From: Chloroflexota bacterium | Lineage (GTDB): Bacteria > Chloroflexota > Dormibacteria > Dormibacterales > Dormibacteraceae | NCBI GenBank assembly: GCA_005879675.1 | Contig: VBJE01000006.1 | Location: forward strand, 1 to 11,384 | Length of the DNA stretch: 11,384 bases | Direction of reading: 5' to 3' | In this document: piece by piece, positions 1-7,893 of the stretch | How the letters are laid out: each line of letters opens with the position of its first letter | Numbering within the stretch: position 1 is the stretch's first letter | Program-made: the position numbers and the translations under genes | The notes under the pieces: generated by a model | Database searches by the model: none | Told to the model about the DNA's origin: nothing | What the model saw: only the letters and a program-made list of their open reading frames with translations

Positions 1-483
1 TGCGCTAGCGTCCACCGGCGAGCCGAGGACGAGCATCGCCGGCAGGACCAGGCCCGCGACCGCAATGAAGAGCGACGACGAATGGACGCTGGCTGCCCGG
101 GGGTTGAAGCTCATGCTCTTGTGCCGGATGCCTCCGGCCGCGAAGGAGAGGCCGAGCACCAGGAGCAGGTTGCCGACGATCGAGCCGATCACCGTCGCCT
201 TCAGGATCGCGATGTCGCCCGCGGCGATCAGGAAGCAGCCGACGATCAGCTCGGTCAGGTTGCCCATCGTCGCGTTCAAGAGCCCGCCCTTTTGCGGGCC
301 AAGGCGGATGGCGAGCTGCTCGGTCGAGGTGCCTATCAGCGCGGCAAGCGGGATGATCGCCAGCGCCGAGGTGACGAACACCGCCGTCTCCTGGTGGAGC
401 ACCGCGGCCGCGATCGACGCCGGCACGAAGACGAGCAGCAGGTACAGCGGCGGAACCGGCAGCCGTCTTCCTGGATTGCGCAA
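1..483 (-). CDS. Ca2+/H+ antiporter, CaCA (CAX/ChaA-like) family, 3' end outside window
   Basis: Membrane antiporter expected to export Ca2+ (or another cation) in exchange for protons. The minus strand is open for 161 codons from a TTG at 483 to the window edge, so only the N-terminal part is present. Residues 11-30, 35-55, 77-93, 97-116 and 135-155 are hydrophobic and probably span the membrane. Residues 66-82 contain GGLLNATMGNLTELIVG, which matches the family's first alpha-repeat signature (GN-x-TE, with the acidic ion-binding residue E78), followed by ATVIGSIVGNLLLVLG at 96-111. The TTG start is chosen because GGAGG lies 5 nt upstream (489-493 on the plus strand). A GTG three codons plus one further upstream would leave no room for a ribosome binding site. 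It is divergent from the OsmC-like gene. The family call is firm; ion specificity is not visible, and the second alpha repeat is off the window. Confidence 0.85.
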   Translation of the reverse strand, partial: MRNPGRRLPVPPLYLLLVFVPASIAAAVLHQETAVFVTSALAIIPLAALIGTSTEQLAIRLGPQKGGLLNATMGNLTELIVGCFLIAAGDIAILKATVIGSIVGNLLLVLGLSFAAGGIRHKSMSFNPRAASVHSSSLFIAVAGLVLPAMLVLGSPVDASA

Positions 484-488
484 CCGAA

Positions 489-493
489 CCTCC
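489..493 (-). promoter_or_regulatory. Ribosome binding site of the antiporter gene
   Basis: GGAGG on the minus strand, 5 nt before the TTG at 483. It decides this start over the in-frame GTG just upstream. Confidence 0.6.
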
Positions 494-552
494 ACTCCTT
501 TTCGAGCAGAGGTCTCACCGCAGGCCGTCCTGCAGCCGCTTCCGGGTTATGC

Positions 553-569
553 CCTGGACGCGATCCAGG
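553..569. promoter_or_regulatory. Short palindrome in the divergent antiporter/OsmC intergenic region
   Basis: CCTGGA, 5-nt spacer, TCCAGG: perfect 6-bp arms at 553-558 and 564-569, in the 152-bp gap between the divergent antiporter and OsmC-like genes. Its position fits an operator, but a repeat this short can arise by chance in GC-rich DNA. No clear -35/-10 pair is seen for either gene. TATATG at 621-626 is the best -10-like string for the OsmC-like gene and would give a nearly leaderless transcript. Confidence 0.25.
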
Positions 570-635
570 TGCCGACGAAAACGGCCTTCGGGCTACTCCC
601 CTCTACGAATCGACACCGAGTATATGGTTGCGGCC

Positions 636-1052
636 ATGACGAAGGCCACCGCTCGATGGAGCGGCAACAAGGTGCTCTTCGATCTCGAGTCGGCGTCGGG
701 TCACACGGCGCAGGTCGACGAAGCGCCGATCTTCGGCGACGACGCCGCCATGCGGCCGACGGAGATGCTGCTCGCCGCTCTCGGGGGCTGCACCGGCCTC
801 AACGCGGTGCTTCTCCTGAAGAAGTTCAAGCAACCGCTGCGTTCCATGGAGGTCGAGGTCGAGGGCGATCGCGACGAGGAGTGGCCCAAGGCTTTCAACA
901 GCATCCACATCACCTTCCACTGCGCGTGGGACGGCGACACGGACAAGAAGCTGGTCGACCAGGCGATCGACTGGGCCTGCAACCGCTACTGCCCGATCCA
1001 CGCCACGCTCTCGCGCGGCGTGAAGATCGAGCACCGCCGCAAAGACCGCTAG
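636..1052 (+). CDS. OsmC family protein, YhfA-like
   Basis: Small soluble protein of the OsmC/Ohr superfamily, 138 aa, close to the usual 135-140. The family includes thiol-dependent peroxidases, but the YhfA-like branch, which this resembles, has no settled substrate. Visible matches are ESASGH at 18-23, the helix MRPTEMLLAALGGCTG at 39-54 carrying the conserved Cys52, and NRYCPIHATL at 116-125 carrying the second conserved Cys119. These two cysteines are the redox pair in active members. The ATG at 636 is chosen because family similarity begins there (TKATARW). An in-frame ATG at 624 would add four residues, and neither has a good Shine-Dalgarno. With TATATG at 621-626 as a possible -10, translation from a leaderless message is possible. 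The gene is single, divergent from the antiporter and convergent with the next gene; it has no evident functional link to nuo. Confidence 0.85.
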   Translation: MTKATARWSGNKVLFDLESASGHTAQVDEAPIFGDDAAMRPTEMLLAALGGCTGLNAVLLLKKFKQPLRSMEVEVEGDRDEEWPKAFNSIHITFHCAWDGDTDKKLVDQAIDWACNRYCPIHATLSRGVKIEHRRKDR

Positions 1053-1098
1053 CCCGAAATCCATCCGCAGGGGCCCGAGCCACCTGTCGATCGCGCGC

Positions 1099-1539
1099 CT
1101 AGCTCCTCGCGGCGACCCTCGCGGCGGGCGGCTCGCCGAGGACCTGGGCGAACTTCTTCGCGTCGGCCCCGTCGAAGAGGCTGAACTTCATCCGCGTCAC
1201 CTTGTTTCCCTGCGGATCCGTGAGGTCGACGGCTTGGTACAGCATCACCCGCCTCGCCGGTTTTGCCCTCAGCTGCTCCCGAGGAATCTCCGTGACGATC
1301 TTGCTGTCCGGCTGATCGATGATGCCGACCTTGATCCCGAGCACGAGCATGCGCTTCGTCGTAAGGACCACGGGCTGAGGCTTCGGCGTGGTCATGACGC
1401 TGACCATGCCGAGCGTGGCGATCCCGGTCGCGATGCCCAGGGCCACGCTCTTCCCGACGTTGAACTTGCCGAGAACCGCCATTCCGGCGACCTCGACGAC
1501 CTCGCCGGGCTCCATCAACGGTTCGGCGGCACGGGCCAC
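1099..1539 (-). CDS. Small protein resembling bacterial PH-like domains, function unknown
   Basis: A 146-aa protein with no certain function. Residues 10-19 (EPGEVVEVAG) and 57-70 (VVLTTKRMLVLGIK), then IVTEIPREQL (81-90), VDLTDPQGNKVTRMKFSLF (104-122) and a final helix ADAKKFAQVLG (125-135), follow the pattern of bacterial PH-like proteins: beta strands, a TxxR turn, and a closing helix. Between them, residues 31-50 are hydrophobic and rich in Gly, Ala and Ile, possibly one membrane segment or membrane-dipping hairpin. The GTG start at 1539 is chosen over an upstream in-frame TTG at 1596 for two reasons. It has a strong purine-rich ribosome site 8 nt upstream (1548-1557). The TTG lies within the -35 box of the likely promoter. 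It is divergent from nuoA, so it could share control with the operon, but it is not part of it. The domain assignment is inference. Confidence 0.7.
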   Translation of the reverse strand: MARAAEPLMEPGEVVEVAGMAVLGKFNVGKSVALGIATGIATLGMVSVMTTPKPQPVVLTTKRMLVLGIKVGIIDQPDSKIVTEIPREQLRAKPARRVMLYQAVDLTDPQGNKVTRMKFSLFDGADAKKFAQVLGEPPAARVAARS

Positions 1540-1547
1540 CTTCTCGC

Positions 1548-1557
1548 CCTTCCTTCC
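1548..1557 (-). promoter_or_regulatory. Ribosome binding site of the PH-like gene
   Basis: GGAAGGAAGG on the minus strand, 8 nt before the GTG at 1539. It decides the start of this gene. Confidence 0.6.
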
Positions 1558-1567
1558 CACCGGCGTC

Positions 1568-1596
1568 AGTGTATGCGGACCAACGGCGGGCGCCAA
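1568..1596 (-). promoter_or_regulatory. Sigma70-type promoter of the PH-like gene
   Basis: On the minus strand TTGGCG (1596-1591, 4 of 6 to TTGACA) and TACACT (1573-1568, 4 of 6 to TATAAT) are separated by exactly 17 bp. Transcription would start near 1561, giving a leader of about 20 nt that contains the ribosome site at 1548-1557 before the GTG at 1539. Confidence 0.5.
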
Positions 1597-1621
1597 GAGG
1601 CGTCTTTTCTCAAGACCAACC

Positions 1622-1627
1622 TAGAAT
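1622..1627 (+). promoter_or_regulatory. Probable -10 element of the nuo operon
   Basis: TAGAAT, 5 of 6 to TATAAT, stands in one of the few AT-rich patches of the window, 40 nt upstream of the chosen nuoA start. No convincing -35 is seen 16-18 bp upstream, so the sigma class is open or an activator is needed. A start near 1634 would give a leader of about 34 nt. Confidence 0.4.
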
Positions 1628-1657
1628 TAACCCGTCCCCGCAAGCCCACTTGTCGTT

Positions 1658-1661
1658 GGAG
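1658..1661 (+). promoter_or_regulatory. Ribosome binding site of nuoA
   Basis: GGAG, then 6 nt, then TTG at 1668. This selects 1668 over TTG codons at 1650 and 1656, which have no purine-rich site in front. Confidence 0.5.
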
Positions 1662-1667
1662 CAAGAC

Positions 1668-2024
1668 TTGCTCGACAGCTACGTCCCAATCTTGATCTTC
1701 GTCCTGATCGTGCTAGGACTGATCGGGGCGTTGGTCACCCTCAGCTTCGTCCTGGGGCCAACCAAGCCCCACAGGCGCAAGCTCGCCCCGTACGAGTCAG
1801 GCATCATCCCCGACACGCCAGCCGTCCGCCGCCTGAGCGTGCGCTTCTACCTGACCGCGATGCTCTTCATCATCTTCGACGTCGAGGCGGTCTTCTTCTA
1901 CCCATGGGCGGTGCTCCTGCGCCAGCTCAAGTGGTTCGGCCTCATCGAGATGCTGGTCTTCATCGGCATCCTGCTCGTCGCGCTCGCGCACATCTGGAAG
2001 AAAGGAGGACTGGATTGGGAGTAG
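1668..2024 (+). CDS. nuoA: NADH-quinone oxidoreductase subunit A
   Basis: Small membrane subunit of complex I, at the junction of the membrane arm and the quinone-binding connecting module. From the TTG at 1668 it is 118 aa, normal for the family. Three transmembrane segments lie near residues 7-29, 61-81 and 89-109. The diagnostic loop has PYESGIIPD (41-49) followed by SVRFYLTAMLFIIFDVEAVF (57-76) and YPWA (78-81). The conserved acidic residues E43, D71 and E73 are all present. The start is set by GGAG 6 nt upstream; no ATG is available before the conserved region. It is the first gene of the operon, and its end overlaps nuoB by 10 nt. Confidence 0.95.
   Translation: MLDSYVPILIFVLIVLGLIGALVTLSFVLGPTKPHRRKLAPYESGIIPDTPAVRRLSVRFYLTAMLFIIFDVEAVFFYPWAVLLRQLKWFGLIEMLVFIGILLVALAHIWKKGGLDWE
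2001..2008 (+). promoter_or_regulatory. Ribosome binding site of nuoB
   Basis: AAAGGAGG, then 6 nt, then TTG at 2015; a near-consensus Shine-Dalgarno inside the end of nuoA. It fixes the TTG as the nuoB start and makes nuoB able to load ribosomes by itself. Confidence 0.7.
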
Positions 2025-2503
2025 AGGCGCTCGCCGAGTCCCTCGGCCAGAACATCCTCACGACCACGCTCGGCAAGCTGATCGGGTGGGGCCGCGGCAA
2101 CTCCGTCTGGCCGCTCCAGTTCGGCCTGGCTTGCTGCGCGATCGAGATGATCCACACCGCGACCGCCAGCGTCGACATCGCGCGCTTCGGCTCTGAGGCC
2201 ATGCGTGCCTCGCCCCGGCAGGCGGACATGATGATCGTCTCGGGTCGCGTCTCCCAGAAGATGGCCCCGATCCTGCGCACCATCTACGACCAGATGCCGG
2301 AGCCGAAGTGGGTCATCTCCATGGGCGCGTGCGCGTCGACCGGCGGCGTGTTCAACAACTACGCGCTGCTGCAGGGCGTGGACAAGATCGTGCCAGTCGA
2401 CGTGTATGTCCCGGGCTGCCCGCCGCGGCCCGAGGACCTCCTGAACGCGCTCATGATCCTTCAGGAGCGGATCAAAGCCCAAGGGATCACGCCCCGGCAG
2501 TGA
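2015..2503 (+). CDS. nuoB: NADH-quinone oxidoreductase subunit B, carries cluster N2
   Basis: Peripheral-arm subunit that holds [4Fe-4S] cluster N2, the last electron carrier before quinone. From the TTG at 2015 it is 162 aa, within the usual 155-185. The ligands are visible: the adjacent pair C40-C41 in LACCAIEM (38-45), C106 in MGACAS (103-108) and C135 in VPGCPPRPE (132-140). GRGNSVWPLQFGLA (26-39) and DIARFGSEAMRASPRQAD (54-71) are family hallmarks and include quinone-site residues. The start is supported by AAAGGAGG 6 nt upstream. It overlaps nuoA by 10 nt and nuoC by 4 nt (GTGA), so it is tightly coupled within the operon. Confidence 0.97.
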   Translation: MGVEALAESLGQNILTTTLGKLIGWGRGNSVWPLQFGLACCAIEMIHTATASVDIARFGSEAMRASPRQADMMIVSGRVSQKMAPILRTIYDQMPEPKWVISMGACASTGGVFNNYALLQGVDKIVPVDVYVPGCPPRPEDLLNALMILQERIKAQGITPRQ

Positions 2504-2985
2504 TTTCGGACAACCTGATTCTCGAACGAGGCGTCAGCGCAGGCGACGCGTGGATCGCCGTCGCGCCGGAGAACGTCCATATGGCGCTGGGGGCGCTCAA
2601 GGAGGAGGGCTATCGCCTGCTCGTCTTCCTGACGTGCGTCGATCACCTGGCCGACTCGTCGGGCCAGTTCCCGGCGCGTTTCGAGGTCGTCTACGAGCTC
2701 CGCAACATGGAGACGCGCGAGCTGATCCGAGTGCGCGCGTTCATCGACGGCGACCCACCCCGCATCGATTCCGTCCACGACCTGTTTCCGCCCGCGAACT
2801 GGGACGAGCGCGAGACGTTCGACATGTTCGGCGTCGTCTTTGCCGGCCACCCCGACCTGACCCGGATCCTGATGCCCGACGACTGGGTCGGCCACCCGCT
2901 CCGCCGCGACTTTCCGGTCGGCGGCGAGGTCGTCGAGTTCTCAGAAGAGCACGAGACCTGGCAGACGGCCCCGGAGAAAGCGTGA
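2500..2985 (+). CDS. nuoC: NADH-quinone oxidoreductase subunit C (30 kDa type)
   Basis: Peripheral-arm scaffold subunit that packs against NuoD; it has no cofactor. From the GTG at 2500 it is 161 aa, at the short end of the family. The C-terminal half has the signature ERETFDMFGVVFAGHPDL (103-120) and RILMPDDWVGHPLRRDFPVG (122-141). The N-terminal half shows the usual alternating strands (YRLLVFLTCVDHL at 38-50, RFEVVYELRN at 60-69). The start codon overlaps the nuoB stop as GTGA; a clear Shine-Dalgarno is lacking (AAGGGA lies about 13 nt upstream), so reinitiation after nuoB is likely. It is a separate gene, not fused to nuoD as in E. coli. Confidence 0.95.
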   Translation: MISDNLILERGVSAGDAWIAVAPENVHMALGALKEEGYRLLVFLTCVDHLADSSGQFPARFEVVYELRNMETRELIRVRAFIDGDPPRIDSVHDLFPPANWDERETFDMFGVVFAGHPDLTRILMPDDWVGHPLRRDFPVGGEVVEFSEEHETWQTAPEKA

Positions 2986-4208
2986 CCACCGAGATCGGCC
3001 AGGGCATCACCGTCACCAAGACGGGCGAGCAGGGCGCTTTCGGAGGGGAGCTGCTCACGATCAACTTTGGGCCCCACCACCCGTCGACGCATGGGGTCCT
3101 GCGCCTGATCGTCGACCTCGACGGCGAGCAGGTGCGCCGGCTCAAGCCCGTGATCGGCTACCTCCACACCGGAATAGAGAAGCAGGCCGAGGCGCTGCGC
3201 TGGCAGCAGGTCGTCGTGGTCACCGACCGCCATGACTACCTGTCGCCGCCCTTCAACAACCTCTCCTACGCGCTGGCCGTGGAGAAGTTGCTCGGCGTGG
3301 AGGTCCCCCCGCGGGCGAATGCCCTGCGCGTGATCATGTGCGAGCTCACCCGCATCTCCTCGCACCTCGTGTGGCTGGGCACGAGCGGGATCGAGCTCGG
3401 CGCCTCGACCATGCTCATGTACTGCTTCCGAGAGCGGGACACGATCCTCGACATGAACGAGGAGATCTCGGGTTTCCGCATGCACACCTCCTACATCCGC
3501 CCGGGGGGCGTGATGGCCGACGCAACCCCACGCTTCCTCGAGCTGCTCGATCGGTTCTGCAACCAGATGCCGGGCAACATCGACGAGTACGAGGCCCTGC
3601 TGACCATGAACCCGATCTTTCGCTCGCGGACGATCGGCATCGGCAGGCTCCCGGCCGAGGATGCGAAGGTGCTGGGCGCGACGGGCCCCATGCTTCGCGG
3701 CTCGGGCGTGCCGTGGGACCTGCGCAAGTCGATGCCCTATTCGGGGTACGAGAGCTACGACTTCGAGGTCGCGACGTCGGACCTGTGCGACTGCTACGGC
3801 CGCTACCTCGTCCGGATCAAAGAGATGCGGGAGTCGGTGAAGATCCTCCGCCAGGCGCTGGACGGCCTCCCGGACGGACCGGTCAACATCGACGACCGCA
3901 AGGTGCTGCCACCACCGCGCGAAGAGCTGGAGACGTCGATGGAGGCGGTGATCCATCACTTCAAGCTCTTCACCGAGGGCTACACCGTGCCGGCCGGCGA
4001 CGCCTACGCGGCGGTCGAGTCGGGGCGCGGCGAGAACGGCTGCTACGTCGTCAGCGACGGCACGCACAAGCCGAGGCGGGTCAAGTTCCGCTCCGCGTCG
4101 TTCGTCAACCTCCAGCCGCTGGAGCGGATGGCGATGAACCACATGGTGGCGGACATGGTCGCGATCATCGGCACCGCCGACGCCGTGCTCGGAGACGTCG
4201 ACCGATGA
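2982..4208 (+). CDS. nuoD: NADH-quinone oxidoreductase subunit D (49 kDa type)
   Basis: Peripheral-arm subunit that forms the quinone pocket with NuoB, descended from the large subunit of [NiFe] hydrogenases but without the metal site. 408 aa from the GTG at 2982, the usual length. NFGPHHPSTHGVLRL (28-42) holds the quinone-binding His region, and DYLSPPFNN (85-93) holds Tyr86; these correspond to His38 and Tyr87 of the Thermus Nqo4 subunit. Other matches are HTGIEKQAE (62-70), TSYIRPGGV (169-177), SVNLQ-type ending SASFVNLQPLERM (371-383) and the closing LGDVDR (403-408). GGAGA lies 4 nt before the start codon, which overlaps the nuoC stop as GTGA; nuoE begins in its stop as ATGA. Confidence 0.97.
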   Translation: MTTEIGQGITVTKTGEQGAFGGELLTINFGPHHPSTHGVLRLIVDLDGEQVRRLKPVIGYLHTGIEKQAEALRWQQVVVVTDRHDYLSPPFNNLSYALAVEKLLGVEVPPRANALRVIMCELTRISSHLVWLGTSGIELGASTMLMYCFRERDTILDMNEEISGFRMHTSYIRPGGVMADATPRFLELLDRFCNQMPGNIDEYEALLTMNPIFRSRTIGIGRLPAEDAKVLGATGPMLRGSGVPWDLRKSMPYSGYESYDFEVATSDLCDCYGRYLVRIKEMRESVKILRQALDGLPDGPVNIDDRKVLPPPREELETSMEAVIHHFKLFTEGYTVPAGDAYAAVESGRGENGCYVVSDGTHKPRRVKFRSASFVNLQPLERMAMNHMVADMVAIIGTADAVLGDVDR

Positions 4209-4787
4209 AATCCCCTGATAAGACCGCGCTTTCGGCGCACGTGCTCGACGAGATCAAAGAGCTGCCCGCGAAGTACCCGCAGCCCCGGTCGGCGGTGATG
4301 CCGGCGCTCGACCTGGCGCAGGAAGAGCTCGGCCACCTGACCCCTGCGGCCATGAGCGAGGTCGCGGCGGCGCTCCAGCTCGACCCTGGATACGTCGAGG
4401 GTGTCGCGACCTTCTACTCGCTGTTTCACCTCGAGCCCGTGGGCAAGCACCGCTTCTATGTCTGCACGAACCTCAGCTGCGCGCTGCGCGGCGCGAACGA
4501 GATCGTCGACCACGTCAAGAAGGCGATCGGAGTCGGGCGCTCGGACCAGGTTTCGGCGGACGGGCTCTTCAGCTTCGAAGAGGTCGAGTGCCTCGGCGCC
4601 TGCGAGTTCGCGCCGATGATGCGGCTCGACCACCGCTACCACTACGACCTGACGTCCGAGGCGATCGACACCCTGATCGCCGAAAGGCGCGGGGTACTCC
4701 ACACCCGTGGGGAGGTGGCGGCGAAGGCGGCGAAGGCGCCGGAGGGGCCTGTGAAGAAGCCACGAGCCCCGCGGAAGAAGAAGGCAG

Positions 4788-4795
<8 letters not shown>
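4205..4795 (+). CDS. nuoE: NADH-quinone oxidoreductase subunit E, [2Fe-2S] N1a, with basic C-terminal tail
   Basis: Thioredoxin-like ferredoxin subunit of the NADH-oxidising tip; with NuoF it forms the FMN-containing module. 196 aa from the ATG at 4205. The helical N-terminal region (1-65) leads to GVATFYSLF (66-74) and the [2Fe-2S] ligands C87 and C92 (CTNLSC) and C129 and C133 (ECLGAC). The conserved core ends near residue 168. Residues 170-196 form an extra tail of Ala, Lys, Pro and Arg with no predicted fold, ending in KKKADA. Its DNA contains a 9-bp tandem repeat at 4717-4734. Typical NuoE proteins end near 160-175, so the tail is an extension; its role is unknown. It overlaps nuoD by 4 nt and nuoF by 8 nt. 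Confidence 0.95.
4717..4738 (+). repeat. 9-bp tandem repeat in the nuoE tail
   Basis: The unit GGCGGCGAA occurs at 4717-4725 and 4726-4734, followed by a partial third copy. It codes for the alternating Ala/Lys part of the NuoE C-terminal tail, read one base out of phase with the repeat as written. Slippage at such repeats could change tail length. Confidence 0.6.
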
Positions 4796-6105
<1,310 letters not shown>

Positions 6106-6113
<8 letters not shown>

Positions 6114-7893
6114 CGTCAACCTGACCATCGACGGCCACAAGATCACAGTGCCCGCGGGCACGCTCATCGTCGAGGCGGCGAAGACCATCGGCATCGAGAT
6201 CCCGGTCTTCTGCTATCACCACAAGCTCGACCCGGTCGGCGCATGCAGGCTGTGCCTCGTGGAATTCTCGCCCGGTCCCCCTCGTCCCCAGACCGCGTGC
6301 ACGACGCCCGTCTCTGAAGGAATGGTCGTGCGCACGCAGAGCGCGATGGCGGTGCAGGCGCGCGCCGACATCCTCGAGTTCGAGCTCGCCAACCACCCCC
6401 TCGACTGCCCCGTCTGCGACAAGGGCGGTGAGTGCCCGCTGCAGGACTTCACGTTCCGCCACGGCTATCCCACAAGCCGCATCGACGGTCCGCGCCTGCA
6501 CTTCAAGAAGCCGATCCCGCTCTCGGACAAGATCGCCCTCGACCGGGAGCGCTGCGTGCTCTGCTACCGCTGCACGCGCTACTACGACGAGGTCGCGTGG
6601 GAGCAGGAGCTCACCACCGACGAGCGCGGCGTGCAGTCGTTCATCACCAGCCAGTTCGACCAGCCCCTGCAGTCGATCTTCAGCGGCAACATCATCGACC
6701 TCTGCCCGGCAAGCGTCTGCTCGAAGTGCTCGGTGGGGTGCAGCGTCACGCTGTGGCAGCGGCGCGGACAGCTTGTGCGGATCACGTCGCACGAGAACGA
6801 CGAAATCGACGAAGGCTGGATCTGCGATCGTGGCCGCTTCGATTACACGGACGTCAACGATCCGTCCCGCCTGCGCACCCCTTCGATCCTCGGCGCCAAA
6901 GCCACCTGGGCGGATGCGATCAACGCCGTCGCCGCCGGGATCAAGGGCAGGGGCGCGAAGCTGGGCATCTCGCTGCCCGAGGACCTCACCAACGAGGAGG
7001 CGTTCCTCTTCCGGCGGCTCCTCGACGGCCCGCTCAAGGGGGCCAGGGTGAAGATGCACGGCAGGACCGCCATCCCCGCCCCACCTCAAAACCTGATGCG
7101 CATCAAAGACATAGATGACGCGCGCGTCATCATCGTGGTCGCGTCCGACCTCGAAAACGACGTCCCGATCGTGGACCTGCGGGTCAAGAAGGCGGTGAGC
7201 AAGCGCGGCGCCAAGCTGATCGTGGTTCACCCCGAGGGCGTCGACTTCGACCGCCATCCCGGGACCGTACACATCCGCAACGCCAGGGGCGCGGCGGCGG
7301 CCGAGGTCCGCAAGCTGGCGTCGCACGAGCTGCTCAAGAACCCCGGCGGCCCGGTGGCGATCCTGTTCGGCGACGGCCACGGCAGCGAGGACGTGAACGA
7401 TCTCGCCGCGGCGTGCGGCGACGTGGCGCAGAAGGTCGGCGGCAGGGAGATGCCGCTCTACCGCGCGACCAACGAGCGCGGCGCCCTCGCGGCCGGAGTG
7501 GCCGGGTGGGACAAGCTCGATGGGGTCGAGGCGTTGCTGTCCTGGGGACCGCCGCCCGCGGCCGGGATCCCGAAATCGGCGAAGTTCCTCGCCGCCTGGG
7601 ACCACCTGCCCCGCGACGCCTACGACGACGCGGTCGTCCTGCCCGCGACCACCTTTGCCGAGCGCCAGGGCAGCTACACGAACCTCGAGGGGACGGTCCA
7701 GTTCCTGCGCCCGCCGATCGCCGTCCGCCCGCCCTTGAAAGAGGGCTGGGAGGTGCTTTGCGAGCTGGGCACGGCGCTCGGCCTGGGACTCGACTACACG
7801 GGAATCATCCCCATCCAGCGCGAGATGGCGCTGGGGACGCCGGACCTCGAACCGGCGCCGCCGCCGGTGCTCGTCGGGCCCGCGCACCCATGA
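6106..7893 (+). CDS. nuoG: NADH-quinone oxidoreductase subunit G, short form with compressed N4-N7 linker
   Basis: Iron-sulfur wire subunit of the peripheral arm. 595 aa from the GTG at 6106, short against about 780 in Thermus or 900 in E. coli. Cluster ligands: N1b C36, C47, C50, C65; N5 H97, C101, C104, C110; N4 C150, C153, C156, C200; off-path N7 C205, C208, C212, C240. Spacing within N5, N4 and N7 agrees with Thermus Nqo3 as I recall it (N4 within one residue). But the N4 ligand C200 and N7 ligand C205 are only 5 apart instead of about 26, so the usual linker (PVGALTS...RPWDL type) is missing, in frame. Residues 255-595 are a reduced molybdopterin-oxidoreductase-like domain with no visible cofactor residues; the end (DDAVVLPATTFAERQGSYTN, 507-526) is typical. 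It overlaps nuoF by 8 nt and nuoH by 4 nt. Confidence 0.95.

Noticed and set aside
1053..1098. Terminator between the convergent OsmC-like and PH-like genes
   Set aside because: The 46-bp gap shows no stable stem with a T-run on either strand.
65..1102. A 345-codon plus-strand open frame at the left end
   Set aside because: It runs opposite the antiporter gene and then out of frame through the OsmC-like gene; both of those have family motifs and it has none.
1444..1470. GKFNVGKS in the PH-like protein fits the Walker A pattern GxxxxGK[ST]
   Set aside because: The protein is only 146 aa, the string leads into a Gly/Ala hydrophobic segment, and no Walker B, DxxG or NKxD motif follows. A chance match is more likely than a GTPase.
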